Shown: positions 24,183 through 33,090 of the stretch, one piece after another
Numbering within the stretch: the first letter of the stretch is position 1
Layout: every line of letters starts with the position of its first letter
Origin: Clostridiales bacterium
GTDB lineage: Bacteria; Bacillota; Clostridia; Saccharofermentanales; Saccharofermentanaceae
Length of the DNA: 54,407 bases
Assembly (NCBI GenBank): GCA_017615755.1
Contig: JAFZZM010000032.1
Location: forward strand, 1-54,407
Direction of reading: 5' to 3'
The notes under the pieces: model-generated
The model's database searches: none
Told to the model about the DNA's origin: nothing
What the model saw: the letters and a program-made list of their open reading frames with translations, nothing else
Translations under genes and position numbers: made by a program

Positions 24183-25415
24183 GTGGCGAATGTGTTTTGT
24201 GCCTATTGTGGGCAGTGTTTCGCAGATAATATGCCGACGTGCCCGAATTGCGGCAAGTCGAATGTAAAGTTTTCATATAATGCGCTTGGCAGCAGTGGCC
24301 TTCCGGCTTTAAATCCGCTGCCGGGGCAGAAGTCGGCAACGCCAGCGCCAACGGCTCCGGCGTCGCAGACGTCGCAACCTTTCGTCCCAGTATCCGGCCC
24401 GCAGCAAAACCAGCAGTACCCCGGCCAGTACCCGCTACAGGGCCAATACCCGCAGCGTGCTTACCCGCAGAGCGTCCCGGGCTCTGCCGGCTACGCGCCT
24501 TTTGTTCAGGGCTACGCACCGGGCGTGCAGATGCGTGCGCTCCCGAATAAGCAGCCTGCCCCGGGCGCGTGGAGCGCAGGCAGACTCACACTCGGCATCA
24601 TCGGGATAGTCGTCAGTGCATTTTTCCTATTTGAATTCTTCATTATTTTCTGGGGCGAGGCCCTGCTCGACTCGCTCGCGAAAACGGGCAGGACGGGCAA
24701 CGGCATCGGCGGCATGCTTGCCGCGCTCGGACTCCTCGTCGGCGCCATCATCAACATCGCGAGCCGCAACTCGCCGAAAAAGTCCGGCAATATCGCTGCA
24801 ATGGTCGCACACCTGATCACCGCGGTCCTCGGCCTCGCATGGCCACTTGCTTACTCCGACCAGCTTATTTGCGGTGCAATCGGCCTGTCACTCGCGATCA
24901 TCAACCTCGGCAGCCTCCTGTCGATGACCACCTGCGGCCGGAAGCCCTCGATGTCGACCTTGATCCTGGTCGGCGCGATCGTGCTCAGCCTCGTCGCACC
25001 CTGCGGCGCCTACGCGATCCGCAGAAAAAGCCTCACCGGATATTGGAAAAAGGGCCGGTCCTACGAGCTGGAGGAAACATTTGAGTTCAATGGACTCGAG
25101 ATCACCGTCCACGACGACATTTACGTCGACAGTGACAACGGCGTCCACATCCCGGTCACGATCAAAAACGTGAGCAAAAAGCCGAACAGCCTCGGCAAAT
25201 TCGACTATTACACCTACGACGATAACAATAAGCTGGTTCTTTCGTCGCTTTACGGGCAGTTCCGCAGGGACAGCGTCGAAACCGCAGGCCTGCTCGATCC
25301 GGGCGAGTCCTACGACAAAACCATCTACTGCGCCTACACCGGCGACGGCACGTACTACGTCCTGTTCAAACAAGGCTCGGTCAAGATCTCGGTCGAATTC
25401 GAGGTCGAAAAATAA
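24183..25415 (+). CDS. Zinc-ribbon, Pro/Gln-linker membrane protein with extracellular C-terminal domain
   Basis: Seen: 410 residues from GTG 24183, preceded by GGGGG; earlier in-frame starts fall within the repeat array. Residues 1-28 form a zinc ribbon (CAYCG, CPNCG). Residues ~45-130 are a Pro/Gln/Gly/Ala-rich disordered linker. Hydrophobic segments follow at ~140-165, ~180-200, ~210-235, ~245-260 and ~268-290. The C-terminal ~110 residues (FEFNGLEITVHDDIYVDSD, IPVTIKNVSKKPNS, LLDPGESYDKTIYCAY) look like a DUF4352-type Ig fold. Family knowledge: such domains sit outside the membrane. Inference: an envelope-stress or surface protein. The next gene follows after 18 bases with its own AAGGAGG. 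Confidence 0.75.
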   Translation: MANVFCAYCGQCFADNMPTCPNCGKSNVKFSYNALGSSGLPALNPLPGQKSATPAPTAPASQTSQPFVPVSGPQQNQQYPGQYPLQGQYPQRAYPQSVPGSAGYAPFVQGYAPGVQMRALPNKQPAPGAWSAGRLTLGIIGIVVSAFFLFEFFIIFWGEALLDSLAKTGRTGNGIGGMLAALGLLVGAIINIASRNSPKKSGNIAAMVAHLITAVLGLAWPLAYSDQLICGAIGLSLAIINLGSLLSMTTCGRKPSMSTLILVGAIVLSLVAPCGAYAIRRKSLTGYWKKGRSYELEETFEFNGLEITVHDDIYVDSDNGVHIPVTIKNVSKKPNSLGKFDYYTYDDNNKLVLSSLYGQFRRDSVETAGLLDPGESYDKTIYCAYTGDGTYYVLFKQGSVKISVEFEVEK

Positions 25416-25433
25416 CTCAAGGAGGGCAAAACA

Positions 25434-25721
25434 ATGGGTAAGATTTTAGTTGCATATTTCAGTGCCAGCGGTGTGACCGCGAAGGTCGCCCTTTCCTTAT
25501 CAAAAGCACTTTCTGCGGATCTTTTTGAGATCGTTCCGGAGACTCTTTATACCAAGGCGGACCTGAACTGGATGAGCAAGAAGTCCAGAAGTTCCGTCGA
25601 GATGGGCGAATCCTCCAAAAACCTCCAGGCCCTCGCTCCCCAAGCCATCGTCAAAGAAGGCAAACGCTTCAAAGCCAGCATCTCCGAAGAGAAACTGAAA
25701 GCCTGGGCCGAGGAATTTTGA
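25434..25721 (+). pseudogene. Internally deleted flavodoxin
   Basis: Seen: 95 residues starting like a flavodoxin: [20 protein letters not shown] (phosphate-binding loop SASGVT), then [20 protein letters not shown] and [10 protein letters not shown]. At about residue 62 it jumps to [22 protein letters not shown], which is the typical C-terminal helix. Flavodoxins of this type have ~155-175 residues; the central ~70, including the FMN isoalloxazine loops, are absent. The frame is kept, and a strong AAGGAGG precedes the ATG, so a short protein may still be made. It could not bind FMN normally. Confidence 0.65.
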
Positions 25722-25739
25722 AAGACGAGGTCAAGATCT

Positions 25740-26450
25740 ATGCCCAATAAAAAAGCACTTGTTACAGTCCTTGCTTTCACCACGACAATCCTGGTAGTCA
25801 CTACCGGGATACTGATTGCCTGGAAAGCTGGCTTGCTTTTTAGTGAAAAGAAGACTGATCCGGTCGCGACGTCGGCAGAGATTTGGACAACTTCGACGGA
25901 TGCGGGCGCGGGTGAGACCAAGACCGGGACCGGCCGAAGCAAAATCGAGTTCCGCACAGCATACGGCGGGGAAATCACTGATGAAGCGCGCATGGCGTTT
26001 TGGGAAAAAGCAGATAACTTCGCGGAGTTGAGTTTGAGTGTGGTTTGGAGCTTCCCGTGCTATTCCGTGAGAAGCGTAAAGGAACGAGAAGAATTCCTGC
26101 AGCTGCTGGATCAATACATCACTTTCACGAATGCCGACAGCGAAAACGAATCAATCAAAGAGGTGCTTGCCGGCTTTGATGAGACGTTCTTTCAGCAACA
26201 CGCTCTGGTTCTGGTCACGCAAACATTCGGCCCAGGGGAAGCATACCGCTTTGTTCTCGACAGAATCGGCGTCGCAAACTTTTTTGGAGATACCGAAGTG
26301 TGGAGTGTCGTCTTCCTGCAGAGTAGTAAGCCGGACGCATACTACAGCAAACAGGAGAACCTTTTCTGGATCTTTTCGCTTGAAAAAGCACTTCTGGACG
26401 ATTACGACCACGGTGTGACTGCTTACACAGACGGGCTGATCCCGGATTAA
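25740..26450 (+). CDS. Membrane-anchored or secreted protein of unknown function
   Basis: Seen: 236 residues; GAGG lies upstream of ATG. One N-terminal hydrophobic segment (ALVTVLAFTTTILVVTTGIL, ~6-30) and a Thr/Gly linker (to ~65) precede a soluble domain of ~165 residues containing REEFLQLLDQYITFTNAD, FFQQHALVLVTQTFGPGEAY and WIFSLEKALLDDYDHGVTAY. No family is recognised. It starts 18 bases after the deleted flavodoxin and precedes a GNAT gene by 24 bases, so 24183-26945 may be one transcript. Two KAL tripeptides are encoded by AAAAGCACT. Confidence 0.6.
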   Translation: MPNKKALVTVLAFTTTILVVTTGILIAWKAGLLFSEKKTDPVATSAEIWTTSTDAGAGETKTGTGRSKIEFRTAYGGEITDEARMAFWEKADNFAELSLSVVWSFPCYSVRSVKEREEFLQLLDQYITFTNADSENESIKEVLAGFDETFFQQHALVLVTQTFGPGEAYRFVLDRIGVANFFGDTEVWSVVFLQSSKPDAYYSKQENLFWIFSLEKALLDDYDHGVTAYTDGLIPD

Positions 26451-26474
26451 ACTTACTGATTATGGAGAACCAAC

Positions 26475-26945
26475 ATGACTAATTCATTCACCATCACCAA
26501 AGCCGCTCACGAAGATCTCGAAGAGATCCTTCAACTCCAATACCTCGCATACCAGAGCGAAGCGGCATTGTTTGGCAACAAAGACATTCCTCCTCTGAAA
26601 GAAACACTCGAGGAAGTGGTCGCCGAGTTCGAGCACGGAATCATCCTGAAAATGGTCGATGAGAATGGAAAGATCATCGGATCAGTCCGGGCAAAAAAGG
26701 AAAAAGGAACCGCCTATATCGGCAAGCTGATGGTGCATCCGGACCACCGGCGCAAAGGCTATGGAAAACGCCTCCTGCTCGAGATTGAAAAATACTACCC
26801 CGGCGCGCGGTACGAGCTCTTCACCAGCACCCGAAGCGTCGACAACATCCGCCTCTACGAGTCCATCGGCTACCGCGAATTCGACCGCCGCGCAGTCGAT
26901 GACGAGCTGATCTTTGTCTTTATGGAAAAAAGTATTTCAGTTTAA
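26475..26945 (+). CDS. GNAT-family N-acetyltransferase
   Basis: Seen: 156 residues; GGAG precedes ATG. The acetyl-CoA binding motif A is IGKLMVHPDHRRKGYGKRLL (~75-95) with the R/Q-x-x-G-x-G/A pattern, and motif B is RLYESIGYREFDRR (~125-140). Family knowledge: transfers acetyl from acetyl-CoA to an amine on a small molecule or protein. The substrate is unknown. The stop codon lies inside the first copy of the duplicated module that starts at 26941. Confidence 0.85.
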   Translation: MTNSFTITKAAHEDLEEILQLQYLAYQSEAALFGNKDIPPLKETLEEVVAEFEHGIILKMVDENGKIIGSVRAKKEKGTAYIGKLMVHPDHRRKGYGKRLLLEIEKYYPGARYELFTSTRSVDNIRLYESIGYREFDRRAVDDELIFVFMEKSISV

Positions 26946-27068
26946 ACTTCACTTAAGGTTCGTCCTGCATAATAAAGCCATAGAAGCAAACAAGCTTTTC
27001 ATAACCCTCCTCATAACCCCCAAGACCCTCATGAAGCCCGGAGCACCAAGCCGGGTTTTCTTTTGCCC
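26941..27068 (+). repeat. Duplicated 3' module, copy 1
   Basis: Starts TTTAAACTTC at the GNAT stop codon, continues CTTAAGGTTCGTCCTGCATA and AATAAAGCCATA, and ends with a hairpin CCCGG (27037-27041) / CCGGG (27051-27055) followed by TTTTCTTTT. Copy 2 at 27578-27703 is about 80 per cent identical by eye. Its end works as a terminator; the conserved 5' part suggests more than termination. Confidence 0.75.
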
Positions 27069-27191
27069 TGGAAAACTCCGGTAATCTTAACCCTTTCTTT
27101 ATCATCCATTGACGATGCCTTAAACATCCAACTGTAAGATAGAGACATAACAACCGGAGCCGAGTGCTTGCAAGAAAGAGAGAACACGATC

Positions 27192-27356
27192 ATGGTAATA
27201 ACGATGAAGAATCTATATAAGAACACAGCAGAACTGGTAAAGCACAACAGAGCCGTAAGATATGCTTTGTATGCAGTATTGATCCTGCTAACTGCCAAAG
27301 CCAGCTTCGAACTCGGCACACATTTTGGAGAGTTCATTTATACGATCGCACATTGA
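27192..27356 (+). CDS. Small single-span membrane protein
   Basis: Seen: 54 residues from ATG 27192 (GAAAGAGAG about 10 bases upstream). A basic N-terminus (KNLYKNTAELVKHNRAVRY) precedes one hydrophobic helix (ALYAVLILLTAKASFELG) and a short tail. It is not similar to a family I know. The gene lies between the two copies of the duplicated module, 22 bases before another small membrane protein. Confidence 0.45.
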   Translation: MVITMKNLYKNTAELVKHNRAVRYALYAVLILLTAKASFELGTHFGEFIYTIAH

Positions 27357-27378
27357 TCAGAAGTCAGAGAGAATATTT

Positions 27379-27564
27379 ATGAATAAGCAAATCAGGAACG
27401 GGGCAATCATTCTAATCGGCGTTACAGTAATTGGTATTGGCATTATTGTTGGCTCGATGTTCTTCAATATTACGAAACTCCTTCACGTGGGCCTGGCCAT
27501 TGTGCTGCTCACAGAAATTGCATTACTGTGTGCTCGCTTAACCAAAGGCAAGTCGGACAAGTAA
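27379..27564 (+). CDS. Small two-span membrane protein
   Basis: Seen: 61 residues from ATG 27379, with AGAGAGAA upstream. Two hydrophobic helices, ~8-28 (GAIILIGVTVIGIGIIVGSM) and ~34-52 (LLHVGLAIVLLTEIALLCARL), end in a basic tail (TKGKSDK). Likely an inner-membrane peptide of unknown role, co-transcribed with the preceding small gene. The second module copy begins 14 bases after its stop. Confidence 0.5.
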   Translation: MNKQIRNGAIILIGVTVIGIGIIVGSMFFNITKLLHVGLAIVLLTEIALLCARLTKGKSDK

Positions 27565-27577
27565 AAACTTTTCCCGC

Positions 27578-27703
27578 TTTAAACTTCGCTTAAGGTTCGT
27601 CCTGCATAATAAAGCCATACAAGCAAACAACATTTTCATAACTTCCTCAAAACCAATACCCCCAAATGAAACCCGGAGCACACTGACGGGTTTTCGTTTG
27701 CCC
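27578..27703 (+). repeat. Duplicated 3' module, copy 2
   Basis: Same order as copy 1, with the hairpin now AAACCCG (27669-27675) / CGGGTTT (27687-27693) followed by TTCGTTTG. The stem differs in sequence from copy 1 but pairs equally well, which argues for selection on structure. Confidence 0.75.
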
Positions 27704-27730
27704 AAGACTATGTGCTCACCCCTCCGATTA

Positions 27731-27739
27731 TGGTAAAAT
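27731..27739 (+). promoter_or_regulatory. Extended -10 promoter element
   Basis: TGGTAAAAT is a TGn-extended -10, 35 bases before the ATG at 27774. No clear -35 is visible. Confidence 0.4.
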
Positions 27740-27773
27740 TAAAGCATCTTTTACAAAATGGAGGTTGCGATGT

Positions 27774-28871
27774 ATGGCACAGATCAGCGACAACGACCCG
27801 ATTTACGAACTTCTTGATAAATGGCACGATGAGGATCAGTACGAGAAGATCCTGGAAAAGATTGCCGAAGTACCGGTGGAAGAAAGAAGCAACAAGCTCT
27901 GGTTTAGAAAGATCAGTGCCCTCAATAACCTCAAGCGCTTCCAGGAAGCAAAGATGGAGATCAGCACTCTTTCCAAGCGCTGCACCGACGACAAAGACAA
28001 CGCCAAGCTCTTCTACATGCTGGGCTATACATTTGATAACACCAATTGCGAGCTAAAAGCACTGGAGTGCTATCGTCACACGCAGGAGCTGAACCCGGAT
28101 TACGAGGACATTCAGGAGCTCATGGACAGCTGCTTGAAATACGCAAAGCGCGATCTGGAAAACACCAAGAATGCTTTTGATAAGTTCATGCCTGATCTCG
28201 CCGATGCTTTTGCAAAAGCATCGGACCCGAGAGATCTCGTGGGTGGGGAGGATCACAACTACATTGCTCTGATCGAAGGATCGTTCATTCCAACACCCAT
28301 CAGCCTGAAACTGCCGCTGGACAATGGCTTCTTCAAGTGCGAAAACGATCAGGACAAGGAAAAGGTGAAGATGCTTCTTGAGAAGAAGTACAACATCACG
28401 GATATCGACAGCCTTCGCCAGTGGTACGGCAATTCCCGCATCGCTCCGATGGTCCAGGAAGTGCTGAATGCAATGGAAAACAATGTGGAGATCCCCGTAG
28501 AAAAGATGAATATCGCGGGCAGAACGCGCTTCGAAGCGACGCAGCTCGTGCTTACTTACGTAAAGGAATACCTCCCTAAAGCCGGCATCGCTGCCTGGGA
28601 CTTCAGCGCCGTACTTGCGATGGCACGTCTGGCATATGCCGCCGACCTGATCACCAACACGGACTTCGGCGAGACCGTCGTCTTCTTTGTTGATGAGGTC
28701 AAAAAGAACTTCTCCTCATGGGAAGAGTTCTCCCGCTCGGTCATTATTGGCGCCTTCTACAACGGCATGTGCATCGAGACCCCGTATGACATCAACAGCG
28801 CCACACGCTTCGCCATCGGCACCGGCATCCTCTGCATGCAGAATTATCCGCAGGTGAAGTGGATCGGGTGA
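27774..28871 (+). CDS. TPR protein with C-terminal DUF1266 domain
   Basis: Seen: 365 residues from ATG 27774, chosen because GGAGGT is 8 bases upstream; a TTG at 27765 overlaps that site. Residues ~5-125 form TPR-like helix pairs (LWFRKISALNNLKRFQEAKM, LFYMLGYTFDNTNCELKALE, CYRHTQELNPDYED). Residues ~255-360 match DUF1266: AWDFSAVLAMARLAYAADLI, then FFVDEVKKNFSSWEEFSRS and GAFYNG. Family knowledge: DUF1266 is a helical domain found in YbeU/YbeR-type proteins, without known activity. Inference: a cytosolic scaffold. It stands just upstream of the defence-like operon but has backbone composition, so it is probably the chromosomal neighbour. Confidence 0.75.
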   Translation: MAQISDNDPIYELLDKWHDEDQYEKILEKIAEVPVEERSNKLWFRKISALNNLKRFQEAKMEISTLSKRCTDDKDNAKLFYMLGYTFDNTNCELKALECYRHTQELNPDYEDIQELMDSCLKYAKRDLENTKNAFDKFMPDLADAFAKASDPRDLVGGEDHNYIALIEGSFIPTPISLKLPLDNGFFKCENDQDKEKVKMLLEKKYNITDIDSLRQWYGNSRIAPMVQEVLNAMENNVEIPVEKMNIAGRTRFEATQLVLTYVKEYLPKAGIAAWDFSAVLAMARLAYAADLITNTDFGETVVFFVDEVKKNFSSWEEFSRSVIIGAFYNGMCIETPYDINSATRFAIGTGILCMQNYPQVKWIG

Positions 28872-28880
28872 GAACATACA

Positions 28881-28909
28881 TTACATAACGCAAATGTTGT
28901 CTCTATAGG
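28881..28909 (+). promoter_or_regulatory. Candidate promoter of the helicase-NUDIX-HNH operon
   Basis: TTACAT (28881-28886), a 17-base spacer and TATAGG (28904-28909) lie 27 bases before the helicase ATG. Each box matches consensus at four of six positions. Confidence 0.4.
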
Positions 28910-28936
28910 TTTATCGACCTTTTGGGGTGGAGAAGA

Positions 28937-31900
28937 ATGTTAGAAAATGGCTTATACGAACAGGTAATCAATAAAGCAATCGAAAAAGAGCTCTCGTCAG
29001 ATGATAGAATCTCGAAAACGGAGAAATTAGATTCTGCAGAGGCTTCTAAGATTTTGGCAACATATGTGGCTGATATCGTAGAGAAAAAACTGAATGAATT
29101 GGATGATCGGGGCTGCGATATGGAAGCGCGGATCGATTTTGTTAATGAGATCATTTCTTCAGCAATGAAAAGCATCGAAGATAGCGACGACTTGCTCTCA
29201 ATATCTGATCGAGCTGAACAACTCTTAGCCCTGTACGATAAGAAAAATTCGATTCTTGCGGTTGATGAAAAACAGGATATCGTGCGTCCAGTTACTTCTT
29301 TGAGCCGTTCGAGCATTTTTACTGGGGCAAGCAAAGAGCCACAGATGTTTACGGAACTCAAAAAAGAGATTGTTTCTTGTGATCGAATTGAGATGCTTGT
29401 TTCCTTTATCAAGTGGAGTGGCTTACGCTTAATCATCGATGAGTTGAAGACTTTTACTCAGCGAGGTGGAGAGCTAAGCATCATTACTACATCATATATG
29501 GGAGCGACTGATGTAAAAGCTGTTAAAGAATTAAGTGCTCTTCCTAATACAAGAGTAAAGGTTAGCTATGATACAAAGACGACACGCCTTCATGCAAAGG
29601 CATACATATTCTATAGAGATACAGGATTCACTACGGCGTATGTTGGTTCTTCCAATATGTCGAATGCTGCCCTAACGAGTGGATTAGAATGGAATCTTAA
29701 GATTACCCAGAAAGATTCGCCGGATACTATTAAGAAAATAACTGCAACATTTGAGAACTATTGGAATTCCAGTGAATTTGAGTATTATGACGAAGGGCAA
29801 CAAGAACGTTTAGCCAGAGCATTAAAAGCCGAAAAGTATTATCAGAATAACGATAGAAATACGTACACGATTGATGTGAAACCATATTCGTATCAGCAGG
29901 AAATCCTTGATAAACTTGAAGCTGAACGAAAAATACGTGGGTATTATCGCAATTTGGTAGTAGCAGCTACAGGAACAGGGAAAACGGTCATAGCTGCGTT
30001 TGATTATAAACGATATCTTAAAGAGAATCCTGGAAAGTCATGCCGATTGCTTTTTGTGGCGCACCGAGAAGAAATACTTGAACAAGCTAGAAGCACCTTT
30101 CGGTCGGTGTTGAAGGATCCGAATTTCGGAGAGTTGTTTGTTGGAAGCAATCGTCCTTCTGGTATAGATCACTTGTTTATGTCTATTCAGACGTTTAATT
30201 CCAGAGACTTTACGACTCTTACTACATCCGACTTCTACCAATTCATCATTGTTGATGAGTTCCACCACGCTGCTGCTCCATCTTATAAGAAACTTCTTGA
30301 GTACTATAAACCGGAGATTTTACTTGGACTTACTGCTACACCTGAACGAATGGATGGAAAGAGTGTCCTGGAATACTTTGGTAATCGCATAGCGGCTGAG
30401 ATTAGATTACCGGAAGCTATCGATCGAAAACTTTTGTGTCCTTTCCAGTATTTTGGTGTTTCGGATACTGTCGATTTGGATCAGTTAAAGTGGACTGCTG
30501 GTGGTTATGACAGAACAGAGTTGAATAACATCTATACATTTAGCGGATTTGCGGCTGAAAAACGAGCAGATTTGATTTTTAATTCCGTGCTGAAGTATGT
30601 CACAGATGTTGATGATGTCAAGGCTTTGGGGTTTTGTGTGCAGGTAGAACATGCTCGATTCATGAGAGAATGGTTCAATTCGCACGGAATCAATTCGATG
30701 TACTTGAGCGGAGACTCGCCCGACGAAGAGAGATGGACAGCAAAGAAAAGATTGGTTTCTGGCGAGATAAAAGTGATTTTTGTTGTAGATATCTACAATG
30801 AAGGTGTAGATATTCCAGAAGTAAATACTGTGCTATTTTTGCGTCCAACCCAATCTTTGACCATTTTTCTTCAGCAACTCGGTAGAGGATTGCGTCTGTC
30901 TGAAGGAAAAGAGTGTCTTACTGTTCTTGATTTCATCGGCCAAGCGAATAAAAAGTACAGTTTTGAAAGTAAGTTTGCTGCTTTGTTATCGGATACTTCA
31001 AGAGGTGTTACAAGAGAAATCAAAGACGGATTTATTAGTGTTCCAAAGGGCTGTTATATTCAACTTGAGAAAAAAGCAAGTAAGGTTATTCTTGAGAATA
31101 TTCGAGCATCGTATGGAAATACGGCTGGTCTGATATCCAAAATTGCTTCGTTTGAAGAGGATACAGGAAAGGGATTATCACTCCCATCCTTTTTGGAACA
31201 CTATCGGTTGGATCCTCGAAATATATACAAATATTCAACGTTTTCAAGATTGTGTGTTCGTGCTGATGTGAAGGAAGATTTCTCGGTGAGCCAAAGTGAG
31301 GAGAGAATACAAAAGGCACTTTCTAAGTTTTCAGTGATAGACTCTCGAAGATGGATTACTTATATTCGAAGCATATTGAAGAACCTAAAGACCCTTGACT
31401 ATGAGAAAATGTCTCTTTCTGAGAAGAGAATGTTTCAAATGTTCTATGTGACGATCTTTAATCAGACTATTACAGATTGGAAGAGCCCTGAGTTCCTGTC
31501 CTCAATTAATGATCTAGCTAACAGTGATGTGCTGCTACAGGAGATGGATGAACTTCTTCAATACAAGTTTGATCAAATCGATTTCGTTGATGAACCGGTC
31601 AACCTTGGATTTGAATGTCCGCTGGATCTCCATTGTACCTATACCAGAGATCAATTACTTGTTGCACTAGATTTCTTAAAACCGTCAACGGTGCGAGAAG
31701 GTGTAAAATGGTTGGATGAGAAGAAACTCGATGTTTTCTTTGTTACGCTAAACAAATCGGATAAGGATTATTCTCCAACGACCTTGTATGATGATTATTC
31801 TATTAGTGAAGAGCTGTTTCATTGGCAGAGTCAGAGTACGACCTCTTCGAAATCAAAGACAGGTCAGAGGTATATTCATCACACAGAAACAGGAAGCAAA

Positions 31901-32092
31901 GTATTGTTGTTTGTGCGAGAGTTTAAGACTGAGCGACAAGAAAATGGTGGAGGTGCCGGGGCATATACTTTTTTAGGTACTGCCAACTATGTTACTCATA
32001 CTGGCGATTGCCCGATGAGCATTACATGGAGACTGGATCGGCCTATACCAGCTAAATTCTTGAAGAAAACGAATAAGTTGATGATTGGATAA
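28937..32092 (+). CDS. PLD-nuclease / SF2 helicase / DUF3427 protein
   Basis: Seen: 1051 residues from ATG 28937 (GGTGGAG upstream). An N-terminal helical region (~1-120) precedes a phospholipase D-type nuclease domain with LHAKAYIFYRD near 217-227 and GSSNMS following. The superfamily 2 helicase core has Walker A ATGTGKT (~345), DEFHHA (~438), LTATPERMDG (~470) and motif VI QQLGRGLR (~645). The C-terminal ~300 residues fit DUF3427, ending in GAYTFLGTANYVTHTGDCPM. Family knowledge: this architecture is found in restriction-like and defence loci. Inference: ATP-driven DNA translocation coupled to cleavage. It is first in a three-gene operon; the next gene starts 2 bases after its stop. AT-rich composition suggests transfer. 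Confidence 0.85.
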   Translation: MLENGLYEQVINKAIEKELSSDDRISKTEKLDSAEASKILATYVADIVEKKLNELDDRGCDMEARIDFVNEIISSAMKSIEDSDDLLSISDRAEQLLALYDKKNSILAVDEKQDIVRPVTSLSRSSIFTGASKEPQMFTELKKEIVSCDRIEMLVSFIKWSGLRLIIDELKTFTQRGGELSIITTSYMGATDVKAVKELSALPNTRVKVSYDTKTTRLHAKAYIFYRDTGFTTAYVGSSNMSNAALTSGLEWNLKITQKDSPDTIKKITATFENYWNSSEFEYYDEGQQERLARALKAEKYYQNNDRNTYTIDVKPYSYQQEILDKLEAERKIRGYYRNLVVAATGTGKTVIAAFDYKRYLKENPGKSCRLLFVAHREEILEQARSTFRSVLKDPNFGELFVGSNRPSGIDHLFMSIQTFNSRDFTTLTTSDFYQFIIVDEFHHAAAPSYKKLLEYYKPEILLGLTATPERMDGKSVLEYFGNRIAAEIRLPEAIDRKLLCPFQYFGVSDTVDLDQLKWTAGGYDRTELNNIYTFSGFAAEKRADLIFNSVLKYVTDVDDVKALGFCVQVEHARFMREWFNSHGINSMYLSGDSPDEERWTAKKRLVSGEIKVIFVVDIYNEGVDIPEVNTVLFLRPTQSLTIFLQQLGRGLRLSEGKECLTVLDFIGQANKKYSFESKFAALLSDTSRGVTREIKDGFISVPKGCYIQLEKKASKVILENIRASYGNTAGLISKIASFEEDTGKGLSLPSFLEHYRLDPRNIYKYSTFSRLCVRADVKEDFSVSQSEERIQKALSKFSVIDSRRWITYIRSILKNLKTLDYEKMSLSEKRMFQMFYVTIFNQTITDWKSPEFLSSINDLANSDVLLQEMDELLQYKFDQIDFVDEPVNLGFECPLDLHCTYTRDQLLVALDFLKPSTVREGVKWLDEKKLDVFFVTLNKSDKDYSPTTLYDDYSISEELFHWQSQSTTSSKSKTGQRYIHHTETGSKVLLFVREFKTERQENGGGAGAYTFLGTANYVTHTGDCPMSITWRLDRPIPAKFLKKTNKLMIG

Positions 32093-32094
32093 GT

Positions 32095-33087
32095 ATGGAA
32101 GAGAGAAAAACAGTAAAAGTTGTTGCAGCTATAATTCGACGTGGGGATAAGATTTTTGCTACCCAGCGCGGCTATGGAGAATTTAAGGATGGTTGGGAGT
32201 TTCCGGGTGGAAAAGTGGAAGTTGGTGAGACTCCGCAAGAAGCGCTTGCTCGTGAGATTCGCGAAGAACTTTCGGCAGACATAATTGTTGGAGATCTTCT
32301 CACGACTGTAGAATATGATTACCCGAAGTTTCATCTCTCTATGGACTGCTTCTGGGCAGAACTGGCTGAGAGATCTGAGATGACACTTCTGGAACACGAA
32401 GCAGCGAAGTGGCTCGGCATGGATGAACTTGATACAGTGAATTGGTTGCCTGCGGATATTGAAGTAGTGAAGGCGATTCAAGATGAAAAGAAGCGATTGT
32501 CCCAGGATAATACGCAGAATTACTATAATGAGAAATCGAATGAATTCTTTGAATCAACGGTATCGGCTGATGTAAGTTCTCTGTACGATCATTTTCTCAA
32601 ATATATTCCGGAAGGTGGTCATATTTTGGATTTTGGATGTGGTTCCGGAAGAGATACCAAAGCTTTTATGAATCTGGGATATGATGTCGAGGCTATAGAT
32701 GGTTCGCCAGAACTCAGCAAACTCGCGAGTGAGTATACCGGCATAAATGTTAAGTGCCGTGACTTCTTTGATTTGAATGAGACGGCGAAATATGACGCGA
32801 TTTGGGCTTGTGCATCGATCATTCATGTTCATAGTGAGAAACTACCACTCTTGCTGAGCAAGATGCGAGATGCGGTTTGCGAAAAAGGCATTATCTATGC
32901 TTCATTCAAAAAAGGTGAGTTTGAGGGAGAACGGAACGGAAGGTATTTTGTAGATATGACTGCAGAACGCTTTCGGAATGTGCTCGGTAATGTTGACGGA
33001 TTAAGTATTGTTGAAGAGTGGTATTCTGAAGATGTGAGAGAAGATCGGGACAATTCATGGTATGATGTAATACTTCGCAAGGGGTAG
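32095..33087 (+). CDS. NUDIX hydrolase fused to a SAM-dependent methyltransferase
   Basis: Seen: 330 residues. Residues ~5-130 are a MutT-like NUDIX domain with the box GGKVEVGETPQEALAREIRE then EL (~38-60). Residues ~140-330 are a class I methyltransferase with motif I ILDFGCGSGRDT (~177-188), the acidic end of strand 2 in VEAIDGS and motif IV-like YDAIWACASIIHV. The latter resembles TehB/UbiE-type small-molecule enzymes rather than DNA methylases, since no NPPY or DPPY is seen. Family knowledge: NUDIX enzymes cleave nucleoside diphosphate-X compounds. Inference: it makes or removes a nucleotide signal or modified nucleotide in the system. The start is fixed by the 2-base gap; the HNH gene follows after 3 bases. 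Confidence 0.85.
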   Translation: MEERKTVKVVAAIIRRGDKIFATQRGYGEFKDGWEFPGGKVEVGETPQEALAREIREELSADIIVGDLLTTVEYDYPKFHLSMDCFWAELAERSEMTLLEHEAAKWLGMDELDTVNWLPADIEVVKAIQDEKKRLSQDNTQNYYNEKSNEFFESTVSADVSSLYDHFLKYIPEGGHILDFGCGSGRDTKAFMNLGYDVEAIDGSPELSKLASEYTGINVKCRDFFDLNETAKYDAIWACASIIHVHSEKLPLLLSKMRDAVCEKGIIYASFKKGEFEGERNGRYFVDMTAERFRNVLGNVDGLSIVEEWYSEDVREDRDNSWYDVILRKG

Positions 33088-33090
33088 ATT

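Noticed and set aside
26953..27153. Minus-strand frame inside duplicated module 1
   Set aside because: The corresponding frame is not conserved in module 2, so the conservation is not for protein.
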